This document shows positions 20,210-30,600 of a stretch of 64,000 nucleotides of DNA, piece by piece. Location of the stretch: contig CAJNDS010002203.1 in assembly GCA_905221605.1 (NCBI GenBank), positions 238,246 through 302,245 on the forward strand, written 5' to 3'. The notes under the pieces are model-generated. The model worked only from the letters and a program-made list of their open reading frames with translations. It searched no databases and had not been told where the DNA came from. The translations under genes were made by a program, and so were the position numbers. The first letter of the stretch is position 1. Every line of letters starts with the position of its first letter. Origin of the DNA: Symbiodinium natans. Lineage: Eukaryota > Sar > Dinophyceae > Suessiales > Symbiodiniaceae.

Positions 20210-20335
20210 TACCCAAAGGCTCCCAATGTAGTACCTTTTCTTCTAGGACCCCCCCTCCCCCCCTAAACCCTAAACCCTAAACCCTAGACCCTAGACCCTA
20301 AACCCAGGAACTACATTGGAGCCTTCAGGTAACTT
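20210..20335. mobile_element. Family G inverted-repeat element with internal telomeric tract
   Basis: The ends AAAGGCTCCCAATGTAGTAC and CTACATTGGAGCCTTCAGG are inverted repeats. The middle has a C run and six CCCTAAA-like units. An array-free copy lies at 24338-24431, and a diverged one at about 19983-20075. Confidence 0.72.
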
Positions 20336-20434
20336 TGGCTGTGGGCTCAGAAGCAGTCCGTGCTCTAGACCATATACTTACCATGATTACTTGCAGATAC
20401 TCTTGTGGACGCCCAGAACCCGCCTTAGAAGGCT

Positions 20435-20515
20435 GGGTTTAGGGTTTAGGGTTTAGGGTTTAGGGTTTAGGGTTTAGGGTCTAGGGTCTAGGGTTTAGGG
20501 TTTAGGGTTTAGGGT

Positions 20516-20561
<46 letters not shown>

Positions 20562-20630
20562 GGTTTAGGGTTTAGGGTTTAGGGTTTAGGGGTTAGGGGT
20601 TAGGGGTTAGGGTTTAGGGTTTAGGGTCCA
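20435..20630. repeat. Mixed array: TTTAGGG, TTGAGGG, TTAGGGG
   Basis: Blocks of identical variants succeed one another: TTTAGGG, then about seven TTGAGGG (20515-20562), then TTTAGGG and TTAGGGG. Homogeneous variant blocks point to local tandem duplication. Confidence 0.93.
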
Positions 20631-20654
20631 GGCTTAGGGTGTCGGGTTAAGGGC

Positions 20655-20745
20655 TTCGCAGGCCTTCATGTACTTCAGCAACTTGTCGGCATCTCCCCCG
20701 AAGACGTCCTCGCAGCCGTCGATTTTTGCTTGAGCTGCGAACCCT
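20655..20745 (-). CDS. Coding exon, unidentified
   Basis: The minus strand encodes AAQAKIDGCEDVFGGDADKL and LKYMKACEA with no stop. Composition and helix pattern look like real protein. The family is not recognised. Confidence 0.5.
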
Positions 20746-21769
20746 TTTCAAGACCCAAGCCCTAACTTGAAAAAAAAAGAGGAGTCCCACCCTTACACAC
20801 CGTTAGGTCATTGTCTAAATGCCCTAAGATCTAAAGTGGGACCCCTGAAACTCAGCCAGGTCATCTTGAGGTTCAACGTAATGTATACGATACAGCGTGT
20901 GCACAAGTATAAAGTATTTTTCATCAACAAAATAAAGATACACTGCGCGGTATACATTATCTACATTCTGTCTGCGAAAACAAAGGAGAAGAACCTCTGA
21001 GTTCTCAAACCTCTTTGTCTCCGCTCGCAGAAAGCCGCTCTGGGACCTGATTGCGCGACGTCCCGCGGACTCTTTTGAGTGTGGGAGCTCACAGCTAGCG
21101 CCCTCTTTCCTGCCATGGCCCCGGGCAAGTGCAGGTGCGCAACAGCCGTCTTGGTCAACAACAAGTCCTCTACACCCTTCTTGCTAAGCCCTAAACCCCT
21201 AAAGCCTACACCCTAGCCCCTAAACCCCTAAACCCCTAAAGCCTAGACCCTAAGTATCACTCCAAGTGTCTCAAAGCTAGGGCTGAACATATTCCGAAAT
21301 ATGAGGCTCTTAAACCCAATAAGGGAAAACCACAGTGTCCCTCAACCCTAAACCCTAAACCCTAAGCCCTAAGCCCTAAACCCTAAACCCTAGACCCTAA
21401 GCCCTAAACCCTAAGCCGCCCAGGCACCTAGTGACCTAGAGTTGCCCCCAGCATGCGCTATGAAGGCTTGAGGGTTTAGGGCTTAGGGCTTACTTTAGGG
21501 TTTAGGGGATTAGGGGATTAGGGGATTAGGGGATTAGGGGTTTAGGGTTTAGGGTTCAGGGTTGAAGGTTTCGGGTTTAGGTTGTTCGTTTCAACCGGAA
21601 CCCCACGCGGGGGGAACCCCAGGAGTATGGTAGGAATGCCAGGGGAACATAAGGACCCTGGTAGGAACCCTAAACCCTGAACCCTAAACCCTAAACCCTA
21701 TTCCGTACCATACTTCTTAGGGTTCCCTGGTCAGGATTCCCTTTGAAGTCACCCTATAACGTGAAGTCT

Positions 21770-21925
21770 TAAGGGGTATAAGGAGGGACCCCCAGAAGGG
21801 ACCCTTAACCTTCCCTATATAACCCCTATACATACCATATATAGTCCCTATATACCTAAGCAACCCCTAAATAACCCCCCCAAAAATGACCCCTAAGGTC
21901 CCTTCGAAAGGTCCCTCCTTTAGCC
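21770..21925. mobile_element. Family H inverted-repeat element
   Basis: The ends AAGGGGTATAAGGAGGGACC and GGTCCCTCCTTTAG are inverted repeats around a core rich in TATATA and CCCCTAA. Related copies lie at about 17465-17567, 48918-49062, 51620-51690 and 52627-52756. Confidence 0.72.
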
Positions 21926-21975
21926 CTAAACCCTAAACCCTTTTTCTGGACCCTGACTCCTGAAGTCAGCTGGGA

Positions 21976-22095
21976 AACCCTAAACCCTAAACCCTAAACC
22001 CTAAACCCTAAACCCTAAACCCTAAACCCTAAACCCTAAACCCTAAACCCTAAACCCTAAACCCTAAACCCTAAACCCTAAACCCTAAACCCTAG
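21976..22095. repeat. CCCTAAA array, about 17 units
   Basis: A clean array between two GC-rich unique stretches. Confidence 0.95.
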
Positions 22096-23962
22096 ACTCC
22101 GTCCTCTCGCCCCTTGAAAGTCGCAACACCGCTACTAACCCGGACCTGGGGTCCCGAGCTGCCTTCGCAGCCTCGGTCCTCATTGGAAAACACGCCAGGG
22201 GCCCAAGAATGGAGATCAACTCCCCCAAGCCCTAAGCCCTAAGCCCTAAGCCCTAAGCCCTAAACCCTAAGCCCTAAGCCCTAAACCCTGTCGCTCCAGA
22301 CTTGGCATCCCTTGTGGCTCGCTATGACCTCTTTCGGTCACAGGCCGCTGTGTAAAGAAAAGGAATGACCTTATATGAATGGGTTCGCTTAGAGCGGACA
22401 AAGAGAACTCGAAAATAATCCCGAAGAACAATCAACCTCCTGCCCCTCAAGTTCGAGGGAAGCTCTGGAGGGCTACCGGCTCTGCTCCGTCTCGCCACCT
22501 GGCCAGGTAGATCTTGGTTCAGGACCTTAAATTAAGTTCACAGACTAAGGCGCTGTGCTATTTGCGAGGCAGCCCTAGACCCTAAACCCTAAACCCTGAA
22601 CCCTAAACCCTGCCATGGCCACGTAGTTTAGGATCCTCCGCAGCTCTCGGGCTTTGAGGCTTTCAGCCGGCTTTAGGCAGTGCAGGGCAGCGAAGTCGCC
22701 AGGGTCACCCTAAACCCTAAACCCTAAACCCTAAACCCTAAACCCTAAACCCTAGACCCTAGACCCTAAACCCTAAACCCTAAACCCTAAACCCTAAACC
22801 CTAAACCCTTGGGCCCGAAGGTCAAACATTTGGGTGGTATCCGAAAATAGGGGTATCCTTTTAGGGGGGTCCCTTTGAAAGGGGATTCTATTCCATTTGA
22901 GGGTATAAAAGGGGTACCCCCTTTTTGGGAAATGCCCTGTTTCAGGAGAGCCTCCCTAGTGCAGCAGCCAAGACTTCAAATGCAGTTGAGGTTTTAGCGA
23001 AAAGGTGGTTCCTTGTGGGGCGCCCTGAATACAAGGCTCCGTATGATGATAGTAGTTCAACGACTTCAAACAACGAAAATAAATTAGAGAGCTGCTCTGA
23101 GATTCCCGCCCTTTTCGGTTCACCCCGCCTTGTGCCCTCCCCCCCCCCCCCCCCCCCTCCCGACATGCATCCAACCCTAGACCCTTTTTTGCCCAAACCC
23201 GAAAAGCCCCCCAAACCCTGAAACTGCTTGCCCAAACCCTAAGCAGCTCTAAACCCTTATCGCCCAGACCCCAAAACCCCCTAAGCCCTTTGTTCGCTGA
23301 ACCCTAAACCTCAAAACCCAAACCTTAGGATGTTAACCCTTAAGGACGGTTAGTATAAGGGGGAACATCCCCAAACCCTAAACCCTAAACCCTAAGCCCT
23401 AAACCCGAAGAGTTGAGGCCCTAAAGGCTACACCCCCAAGACTGAAACCCAAACCCACCAAGCCCGTAAAGTTAGACTTGCCCTGGGCACAAGGGCAGCA
23501 GCGCGCGAGGAGCTTCAAAGCCTGCCCCAAGGGAAAAAATCGGGAGGGGTTTAGGGTTTAGGGTTTAGGGTTTGGGGTTTGGGGTTTGGGGTTTGGGGTT
23601 CATGGTTTAGGGTTCGCTGGGTTCGTGTTACGGAGCGTACCCTGTATATGTTGCCGTGTAAGGGCCTAGAGCATGGACACTATATTGTTCCACTATGCGT
23701 GACGTGAAATTAAGTTTCTTCAAGCTAACACTGTTTAGATTAGGGCTTAGTTTTAGTTCAGTTCCTACAAAGAAGTTGTAGAACACGTTTTCTGCGGTGT
23801 GGGTAAGCGGCTGAATGTCTGTCTGTACTCTGCTGGCTTAACGTTAGCAAATGTACTTGGGCCATAAAACAGACATACATACATACCTACATACATACAT
23901 ACATACAGATATTTATATACATCTATGTGCATATATTCTTTGTATGTATCTATATAAAATGT

Positions 23963-24000
<38 letters not shown>

Positions 24001-24086
24001 GGGGAGGTAGGCTCCACAGTGGGGAGTACCATATATAGAAACACATGTGTATATATATATATATGCATATATATATATATAGGAAC

Positions 24087-24330
24087 CCCTTGCCGGTCCA
24101 AGTAGTCCAGATTCATGGACCCTTGCGGGTTGCACTCTGCGTCGGGACCAGTCAGGCTTCTGACGTCTATTTGCAACGTCTCCGCACCATGGTACTCGCA
24201 GCAAATCTTGACGCGCCGTGGACTTGTCTGAAATAGGAAACGGGTGCAATCCAGACATAAAAGGAAAAGAAGCGACAAGAATCCAAGCTCTCACCTGCAA
24301 CGTCAGATTCCTCAAAATGCTCCGAATCTA
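24087..24330 (-). CDS. Two coding exons joined by a short canonical intron, unidentified
   Basis: An upstream exon (about 24298-24330, IRSILRNLTLQ) joins in frame across a roughly 65-bp intron with GTGAG and TTTCAG ends. The next exon (about 24087-24231) encodes RRVKICCEYHGAETLQIDVR and DAECNPQGSMNLDYLDRQ. Unlike the introners, this intron has conventional ends and no duplication. The family is not recognised. Confidence 0.55.
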
Positions 24331-24337
24331 GACAGTA

Positions 24338-24431
24338 CCCGAAGGCTCCTATGTAGTACCTTTTGGGGGGGCTAGTATACCAGAACCCCCCATAACTCAC
24401 CCAAAAAGGAACTACATTGGAGCCTTCAGGT
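24338..24431. mobile_element. Family G inverted-repeat element, array-free copy
   Basis: Its ends GAAGGCTCCTATGTAGTAC and CTACATTGGAGCCTTC match the copy at 20210-20335 but there is no telomeric tract inside. It lies between two coding segments of the unidentified 24-25 kb gene. Confidence 0.72.
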
Positions 24432-24675
24432 AAATATCCCAAGGTCCAAGATGAGATACCTCAACTCATCATTCGGACCCTACATAGTCGAAGATGCAAC
24501 CAAAAGGGTATTGAAGGGCTGCCTGGGCTCTGGCCTATTCCCTAAACCCTAAACCCTAAACCCTAAGCCCTGAACCCGAAGCCCTAAACCTAGGCCCTTT
24601 TAAGGGATGGACCATTGGAGTCAAGAATCCCTTAGCCGGGGACTCCATGCTCATAAGGGAACCTACCGTGCTTAG

Positions 24676-24805
24676 GTTCAGGGTTCAGGGTTCAGGGTTC
24701 AGGGTTCAGGGTTCAGGGTTCAGGGTTCAGGGTTCAGGGTTCAGGGTTCAGGGTTCAGGGTTCAGGGTTTAGGGTTTAGGGTTTAGGGTTTAGGGTTTAG
24801 GGTGC
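24676..24805. repeat. TTCAGGG variant block then TTTAGGG
   Basis: About 14 perfect TTCAGGG units run directly into six TTTAGGG units. Confidence 0.95.
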
Positions 24806-25099
24806 GCCAGTATCGGGACAGACATGTTGTAGAAGCTGCCGATACATACATACATCTATATATATATATACATACTATTCTTAGTATATAGATATATACT
24901 TCTACAGTTCTACATTAACAATAACAATAGTAATAATACTAATAATGACCATCTTTATCAAAAGCATAAAAACCCAACAAATCATAATAACAACAATAAT
25001 GATAATATTATTAATAATAATAATAAATATAATAAGAATAATTCAAACAATAATAATAACAACAACAATGATGATTAATATTAATGATTGGTAGTTTTT

Positions 25100-25212
25100 T
25101 GTCGCATTCCTCTGAAGCTTCCTCGGGCCGCAGCCTGGTTTCTCCAGCTCTTGGCCTTGATCTCCGCGCGGAGCTCGGCGCGCTCCTTCAGGTAGCGCCC
25201 TGCGGAGCCGCA
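25100..25212 (-). CDS. Coding exon, unidentified
   Basis: The minus strand encodes GRYLKERAELRAEIKAKSWR and NQAAARGSF, a charged helix with AG-G at its upstream side. It lies downstream of the GT1 stop and may begin another gene. Confidence 0.5.
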
Positions 25213-25604
25213 GAGTTAGGGTTTAGGGTTTAGGGTTTAGGGTTTGGGGTTTGGGGTTTGGGGTTGAGGGTTTAGGGTTTAGGGTTTAGGGTGGCGACGA
25301 GGCGGAAGCCGGAGTTTAGGGGCGTGTTGTATAGGGCTTGGGGTTTAGGGTTTGGGTGGAATTCGGACTTGGGGATTCGGGTTTTAGGGTACTTGGGCAA
25401 GAGGTTTCGTGTTTCCTGATGGGGAGGACAACGGCCACCAGATGTAGTGTAGGCGCATGCCAGGGCTTCGAGAGCAACTGCAGGGGTATGTGCAACAAGA
25501 CCAAGCTAGCACCTAGAAGCCCTGGAGCCTGCTTGAAAGTGGCTTCGCAAGAAGGTAGCATAATACCCCATAGGGCATCGAAACTTGTTCAGGTTCTATT
25601 TGGA

Positions 25605-25717
25605 GGTTCATGGGTATCTATAACCCCAGCTATAAATCTACCTATATCTTGCTTGGAGGACTTAGGGCGCTCAATAAGTACGGTTATGATTGGGGTTATA
25701 AGCACCCATGAACCTCC
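25605..25717. mobile_element. Family D inverted-repeat element
   Basis: The ends TTTGGAGGTTCATGGGTA and CACCCATGAACCTCC are inverted repeats, and inner arms TATAACCCC and GGGGTTATA continue the symmetry. It is related to the element inside VPS18 intron 17. Confidence 0.72.
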
Positions 25718-25785
25718 TAAACCCTAAACCCTAAACCCTAAACCTAAAGCCCAAAACCCGAAACCCTAAGCCCAACCTGGCTTCC

Positions 25786-27620
25786 TCAACACGGAAAGCC
25801 CTGGCCTGTGTCCACGTATTCCTCCATGAAGCGATTGATCTGCTGCACGAAGGCCGCAGCGCCATTCTCCTACTAGACCCAAGAGTAGCCTAGGAATAAA
25901 AAGGGTGCCCTTTTTGGTTCAAAAGGGGCTTACAAGGGAACCGAAAGCCTTAAGCAAAGGGAATAAGGGCCTACTCTGGGTCCTCGCCTCCCATCGCTCT
26001 AGGCACTTGAAGCCTAAACCCTGCGTTGGAGGGGCTGCGGGTCGAGATCATTCAGGCTTCTAAGCGAGTTCGGGAATCAGACTCGGACGTGTCAATCGGT
26101 GTAAGCTTCCTAAACCCTAAACCCTAAACCCTAAGCCCTAAACCCTAAACCCTAAACCCTAAACCCTAAACCCTAAGCCCTAAACCCTAAACCCTAAACC
26201 CTAAACCCTAAACCCTACCGGGCTGAATTACGGTGGTTTCTCACTTGGGGGCCTTGGGCACTCAGGACCGCGCGAAGCCCGGAGCGACCCTCGTACCGTT
26301 GTGGCCAAGGGCCCTTGGACGTTACGATGCTAGGGTTTAGGGTTTAGGGTTTAGGCTTTAGGGTTTAGGGTTCAGGTTTCTTTCTGCCTCGCAGGGCATG
26401 TGGCATATTTGGTACGTGGCGAAACGACACGGGATCTCAGCAAACAGGCAGGTCATAGACCCTAAACCCTAAACCCTAAACCCTAAAACCCTAAACCCTA
26501 AACCCTAAAACCCCTAAACCCCCCAATATTGTGGGCGGGATGGGGGGGGATCAGAGAAGGGATCGACTCAGCAGCTGCACCCCAAACCCTAAACAATAAA
26601 CCCTAAACCCTAAACTGCTGGCATTCCAAGGGTCCTTGGCCATGCCTTCGGCCATGGCCGCAGCCTTCTGACCTGGATTTGAGAGGGTTTAGGGGTTTGG
26701 GGGGTTTAGGGTTTAGGGGTTTTGCGGGGTTTAGGGTTTAGGGTTTAGGGTTTAGGGGTTAGGGTTTTAGGGTTTTAGGGTTTAGGGGTTTAGGGGTTTA
26801 AGGGTTTAAGGGTTTAAGGGCTTAGGGGGGTTAGGGGTTTAAGGGTTTTCGGCTTTAGGGGTCAGAGTTTCCATAAATTCGTACCCCCAACGGAAGTCAA
26901 GGTAGGGTTTAGCAGCTCAGCGTGTGGGAGTTAGAGCCTACTAACAAACATGGTGTCCTGGATAGTTGCTATTAAACTCGGGTTACGAGAAGATCGTTTT
27001 GGAACTCGTTCAGGCTGCCCCACGCAATCTCAATGGCACCATTGGATACGCAAAGAATAGCTTGGGGGAGTGCCTAATAGTAGCGTATTAACCAAAAAGC
27101 CAAAAATCCAACTAGTTCGAATGTTCCTTTGGGGCTTCTGTAAACCAAAAAGGCAATCCTCTGACAAACAAAGGTACGCCTAATCTGTTTGGTTTGTGTA
27201 CGTTAACAATAACATCAAGGGCGTCAGAGGCGATTGCACACAATCTGTATTCTAAGCCCGAAGTCCAAGAAATATCTGAACAACAGGATTATGTGGGTGC
27301 CTAGGCGATTTGAATGGGTATGTTGGGTGTTTGTGTTTTTAACATCATATCGGGCCCCAGCTACAACTATTTCCCCCAAAAGAAACATCGAAATAATGAT
27401 CCCTACAGTACCCTTGTAAGCAAGAACATTTCTATTTTTTGGGGGTGGGGGTCCTTAAGCAAATGGTAAACCCTAAACCCTAAACCCCAAACCCCAAACC
27501 CCAAACCCTAAACCCTAAGCTCCGGTAGTAAGAAGTGGAAGACGCGCGACGGATCTCCGGTGTGTCAATGCACTTGCGGATGGCAGCCGCCAGCTCGGCC
27601 GGAGTGGCGGAGGCCATGGC
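25786..27620 (-). CDS. GT1 glycosyltransferase exons: C-terminal helices and stop
   Basis: Four exons join in frame: 27551-27620 ([20 protein letters not shown]), 26619-26672 ([18 protein letters not shown]), 25988-26013 (FKCLERWE) and 25786-25869 ([20 protein letters not shown]). The pattern 'L..AI....P.....A......ENG...A' is the GT1 C-terminus. The ATG at 27617 is internal, not a start. The intron between the last two exons is an element-E copy whose flanks read GCGA and GAGA on the coding strand. A TGA at 25788-25786 is the likely stop. A splice donor just before it cannot be excluded. Confidence 0.8.
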
Positions 27621-30600
27621 CTGTGACGAGACATAACTCTACTTAGTTTATAGGGTTTAGGGTTTAGGGTTTAGGGTTTAGGGTCTATGGTTGGGATCGT
27701 ATTGAAAATTAAGTTGATATTCCCTATTGGGGCTTTAAAGTACCCTTAAACATGTAACATGATACCCAACTATGACTAAGTCCAGGGGTCGGAACGATTA
27801 CTACTAGTATTCCCTTATGGCTCCTATAGACTTATGCCCCAAAACCCTGTTCTAATTCGCTAAACTCTTGAAACGGACCCGAACACATGGTGGACCCTTG
27901 TCTTAGGATACTGTGTGGACAAAGTCGTTTCCATGGCTTTTTTGCCAGCACATAAGCTGGCGATTCTAGAGTTGAAGTTGCTGGTTCGCCTTTCCCTATC
28001 CTTCCAGAAACCAATACTGCCGTCCTTGGGACAAATATCAGGGTCCTGGAAGTACGGGGTTCGGGCAAAAAGGAAAACGGATTTTGTAGCACCCAAACCC
28101 TAAAGATCATGTCTGAAGCGATCTGGTTACCCCAATAGCTACCCTTCTCGAAAAGCGCAGAAAATATGGGTAGTTCTCTAAATTGGGGTCCTTTTTTTGG
28201 TAATAAGGGTGCCGTACTCTTTCGGGGACAGAAAAGGGACCCTGATCTAGACAATCCGGCTTCAGATAAGCTCGCGCAAAGCCAGGTTGGGGATGGTTTT
28301 GTACCTTCATAAACTCAGGGTTTAGGGTTTAGGGTTTAGGGTTTAGGGTTTAGGGTTTAGGGTTTAGGGTTTAGGGTTTAGGGTTTAGGGTTTAGGGTTT
28401 AGGGTTTAGGGTTTAGGGTCCAGAGTTTAGGGCTGCACATCCAACGCAAGAAATGATTCCGTTGCAAGCGTGCGCCAACGCGCAGCGCATTGGAAAATTG
28501 TCCCTTATAGGCCCTCGCAACCAATCTAAGCCCCTAACGTAAAACCAAACCCTAAAACCCCGAAGCTCTAAAGCCAAAACCAGACCTTTGAGCTAAGGGC
28601 TCACGGGAGCCCCCGTGATCCTTGTTCGAGTTTAGTTGTTCTGGGGTTTACAGGGTTTAGGTTGGGATGTTCCCCCTGATACTAACCGTCCTTGATTTAG
28701 ATTATAGTATCCCCCATTTAAGGACCGCTAGTATAAGGGGGAACATCCCAAGGTTTACTGCTTAAGACCCTGAACTCTTTTCTGCATCCGGGCTATGATG
28801 TCCTGCCCGGAAATTCTCAACAAAACTCTCACACCTAACACTCGTGTCTACGACCGAAATAAGCCTTGCAGTTTAGGGTTTAGGGTTTAGGGCTTTAGGG
28901 CTTTAGGGTTAAGGGTTTTAGGGTTTTAGGGTTTTAGGGTTTTAGGGGTTTAGGGTTTAGGGTTTAGGGTTTAGGGTTTAGGGTTTAGGGTTTAGGGTTT
29001 AGGGTTTAGGGTTTAGGGTTTAGGGAGTCCATGTGGAGATTTCCAAATCCGGCGAATCCTACTATTTGGGGGTCCATATTAGGGGTCCCCTCTTTTCTGA
29101 CACCCCCCATGTTTCAATATGTTTCAGGACCTTCTTCGTACAGAAAGACAACAGAGCGTGATTGCATGCAAGCATCCTGCATATCGACAACTGATGTCTA
29201 AAAGCATCCACAAAGTCGGGGGGGAATAAAACAACTATAAAACCCTCAACCCTATAACAACCCCATATAAACCCTATACAAGTCCTGTAAAAAAACCCTG
29301 CATAAAGCATATAAACCCCACAAACCCGAAAAATCCCATAGATTGGGATGCTCCCTTTTTAACAACAGTCCTTAAATCGGATTATGATGGGGGGGGCGGG
29401 GTACTATAGTCCCTATTCAGGACTGCTAGTATAGGGGGGGAGGTAACATCCCAACCTGTAAACCCTAAACCCTCTATATATGCGAGTAGATATATATATA
29501 TATATAAAGGGTTTTCAGGGTTCACCGCCTTGAGGCCGACTCCGAAGCCCTTTTCGTTCACCATGTCGGAATGCTGGAACTGGTCCTCGGGCGGGGTTTG
29601 TTTTTGGCACATCCCATTGCGGTTTAGGGTTTAGGGTTTAGGGTTTAGGGTTTAGGGTTTAGGGTTTAGGGTTTAGGGTTTAGGGTTTAGGGTTTAGGGC
29701 ACATCCCACAACCAGAAATGCAAAGAAACTGAGAAAGTAAGCCTGAAAACCCTCACAACCCTGCCCAAACCCCCCAAATTATGCAGAATAATGGTCCGTT
29801 CTTTGGGGTTATGAGCTATTTCTTTGCATACTTTCGGCCTAGGCACGTTCAGAATGATTTAGGAGTCGGTGTTTAAGGCTTAGTGCGGGGTCAGGACATT
29901 GGGGTTGCATTAGCATCAGCTCGGTACTGTTCTGGTCGTGCGAATGACTTGCTGCTCACGTAGGCGCGTGTAAAGACGACTGCCGCAGTGCACGAAGCGC
30001 TGCCCGTCCCAACTGTGTGGCGGGCCACCGCCGAACATCATGAGCATCAGCTGCTGCCTGTCCCACCGTGTGGCCGGCAGCCGCCGAACATCATGAGCAT
30101 CAGCCGCTGCCCGTCTTACCGCATGGCCGGCAGCCGCCGAGCATCATGAGCATTAGCCGCTGCCCGTCCCACCGTGTGGCCGGCCTCCGCCGAACATCCT
30201 GCCTGGCCGTCGGCCGCCAAGCATCATGAGCATCAGCCGCTGGCAACGCGATGGCCGGCCGACGCCGAGCATCATGAGCATCAGCCGCCGCCCTTGCCAC
30301 CGTGTGGCCGGCCGCCGCCGGACATCATGAGCATCAGCCGCTGCCCGTCCCACGGTGTGGCCGGCCGCCAAGCCAAGCATCACAAGCATCAGCCGCTGCC
30401 CGTCCCATCGCGTTGCCAGCGACCACCGAGCATCATGAGCACGGTCGGCACTCAGTACCGTGGTGCCCTCAGCTCCAGACACTTGCACATGCCCCAGTGA
30501 TTGGGCACAATGGACGATGAGGATCATGAGCATCAGCTCGGTGTTTTGCTGGTCGCTCCAGGCGCCTGGAAACACAACAGCCCAGTGACTGGGCACACCA

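Noticed and set aside
23765-24315. Tyrosine/isoleucine-rich frames on both strands
   Set aside because: The rich part comes from CATA/TATA microsatellite. Only the segment at 24087-24231 in one minus frame looks like protein.
27529-27617. ATG at 27617 as the start of a separate gene
   Set aside because: The segment matches the GT1 C-terminus and joins in frame to the DQ-motif exon upstream, so the ATG is internal.
30100-30596. Histidine/proline-rich frames on both strands
   Set aside because: They follow the period of the 53-bp minisatellite and have no independent support.
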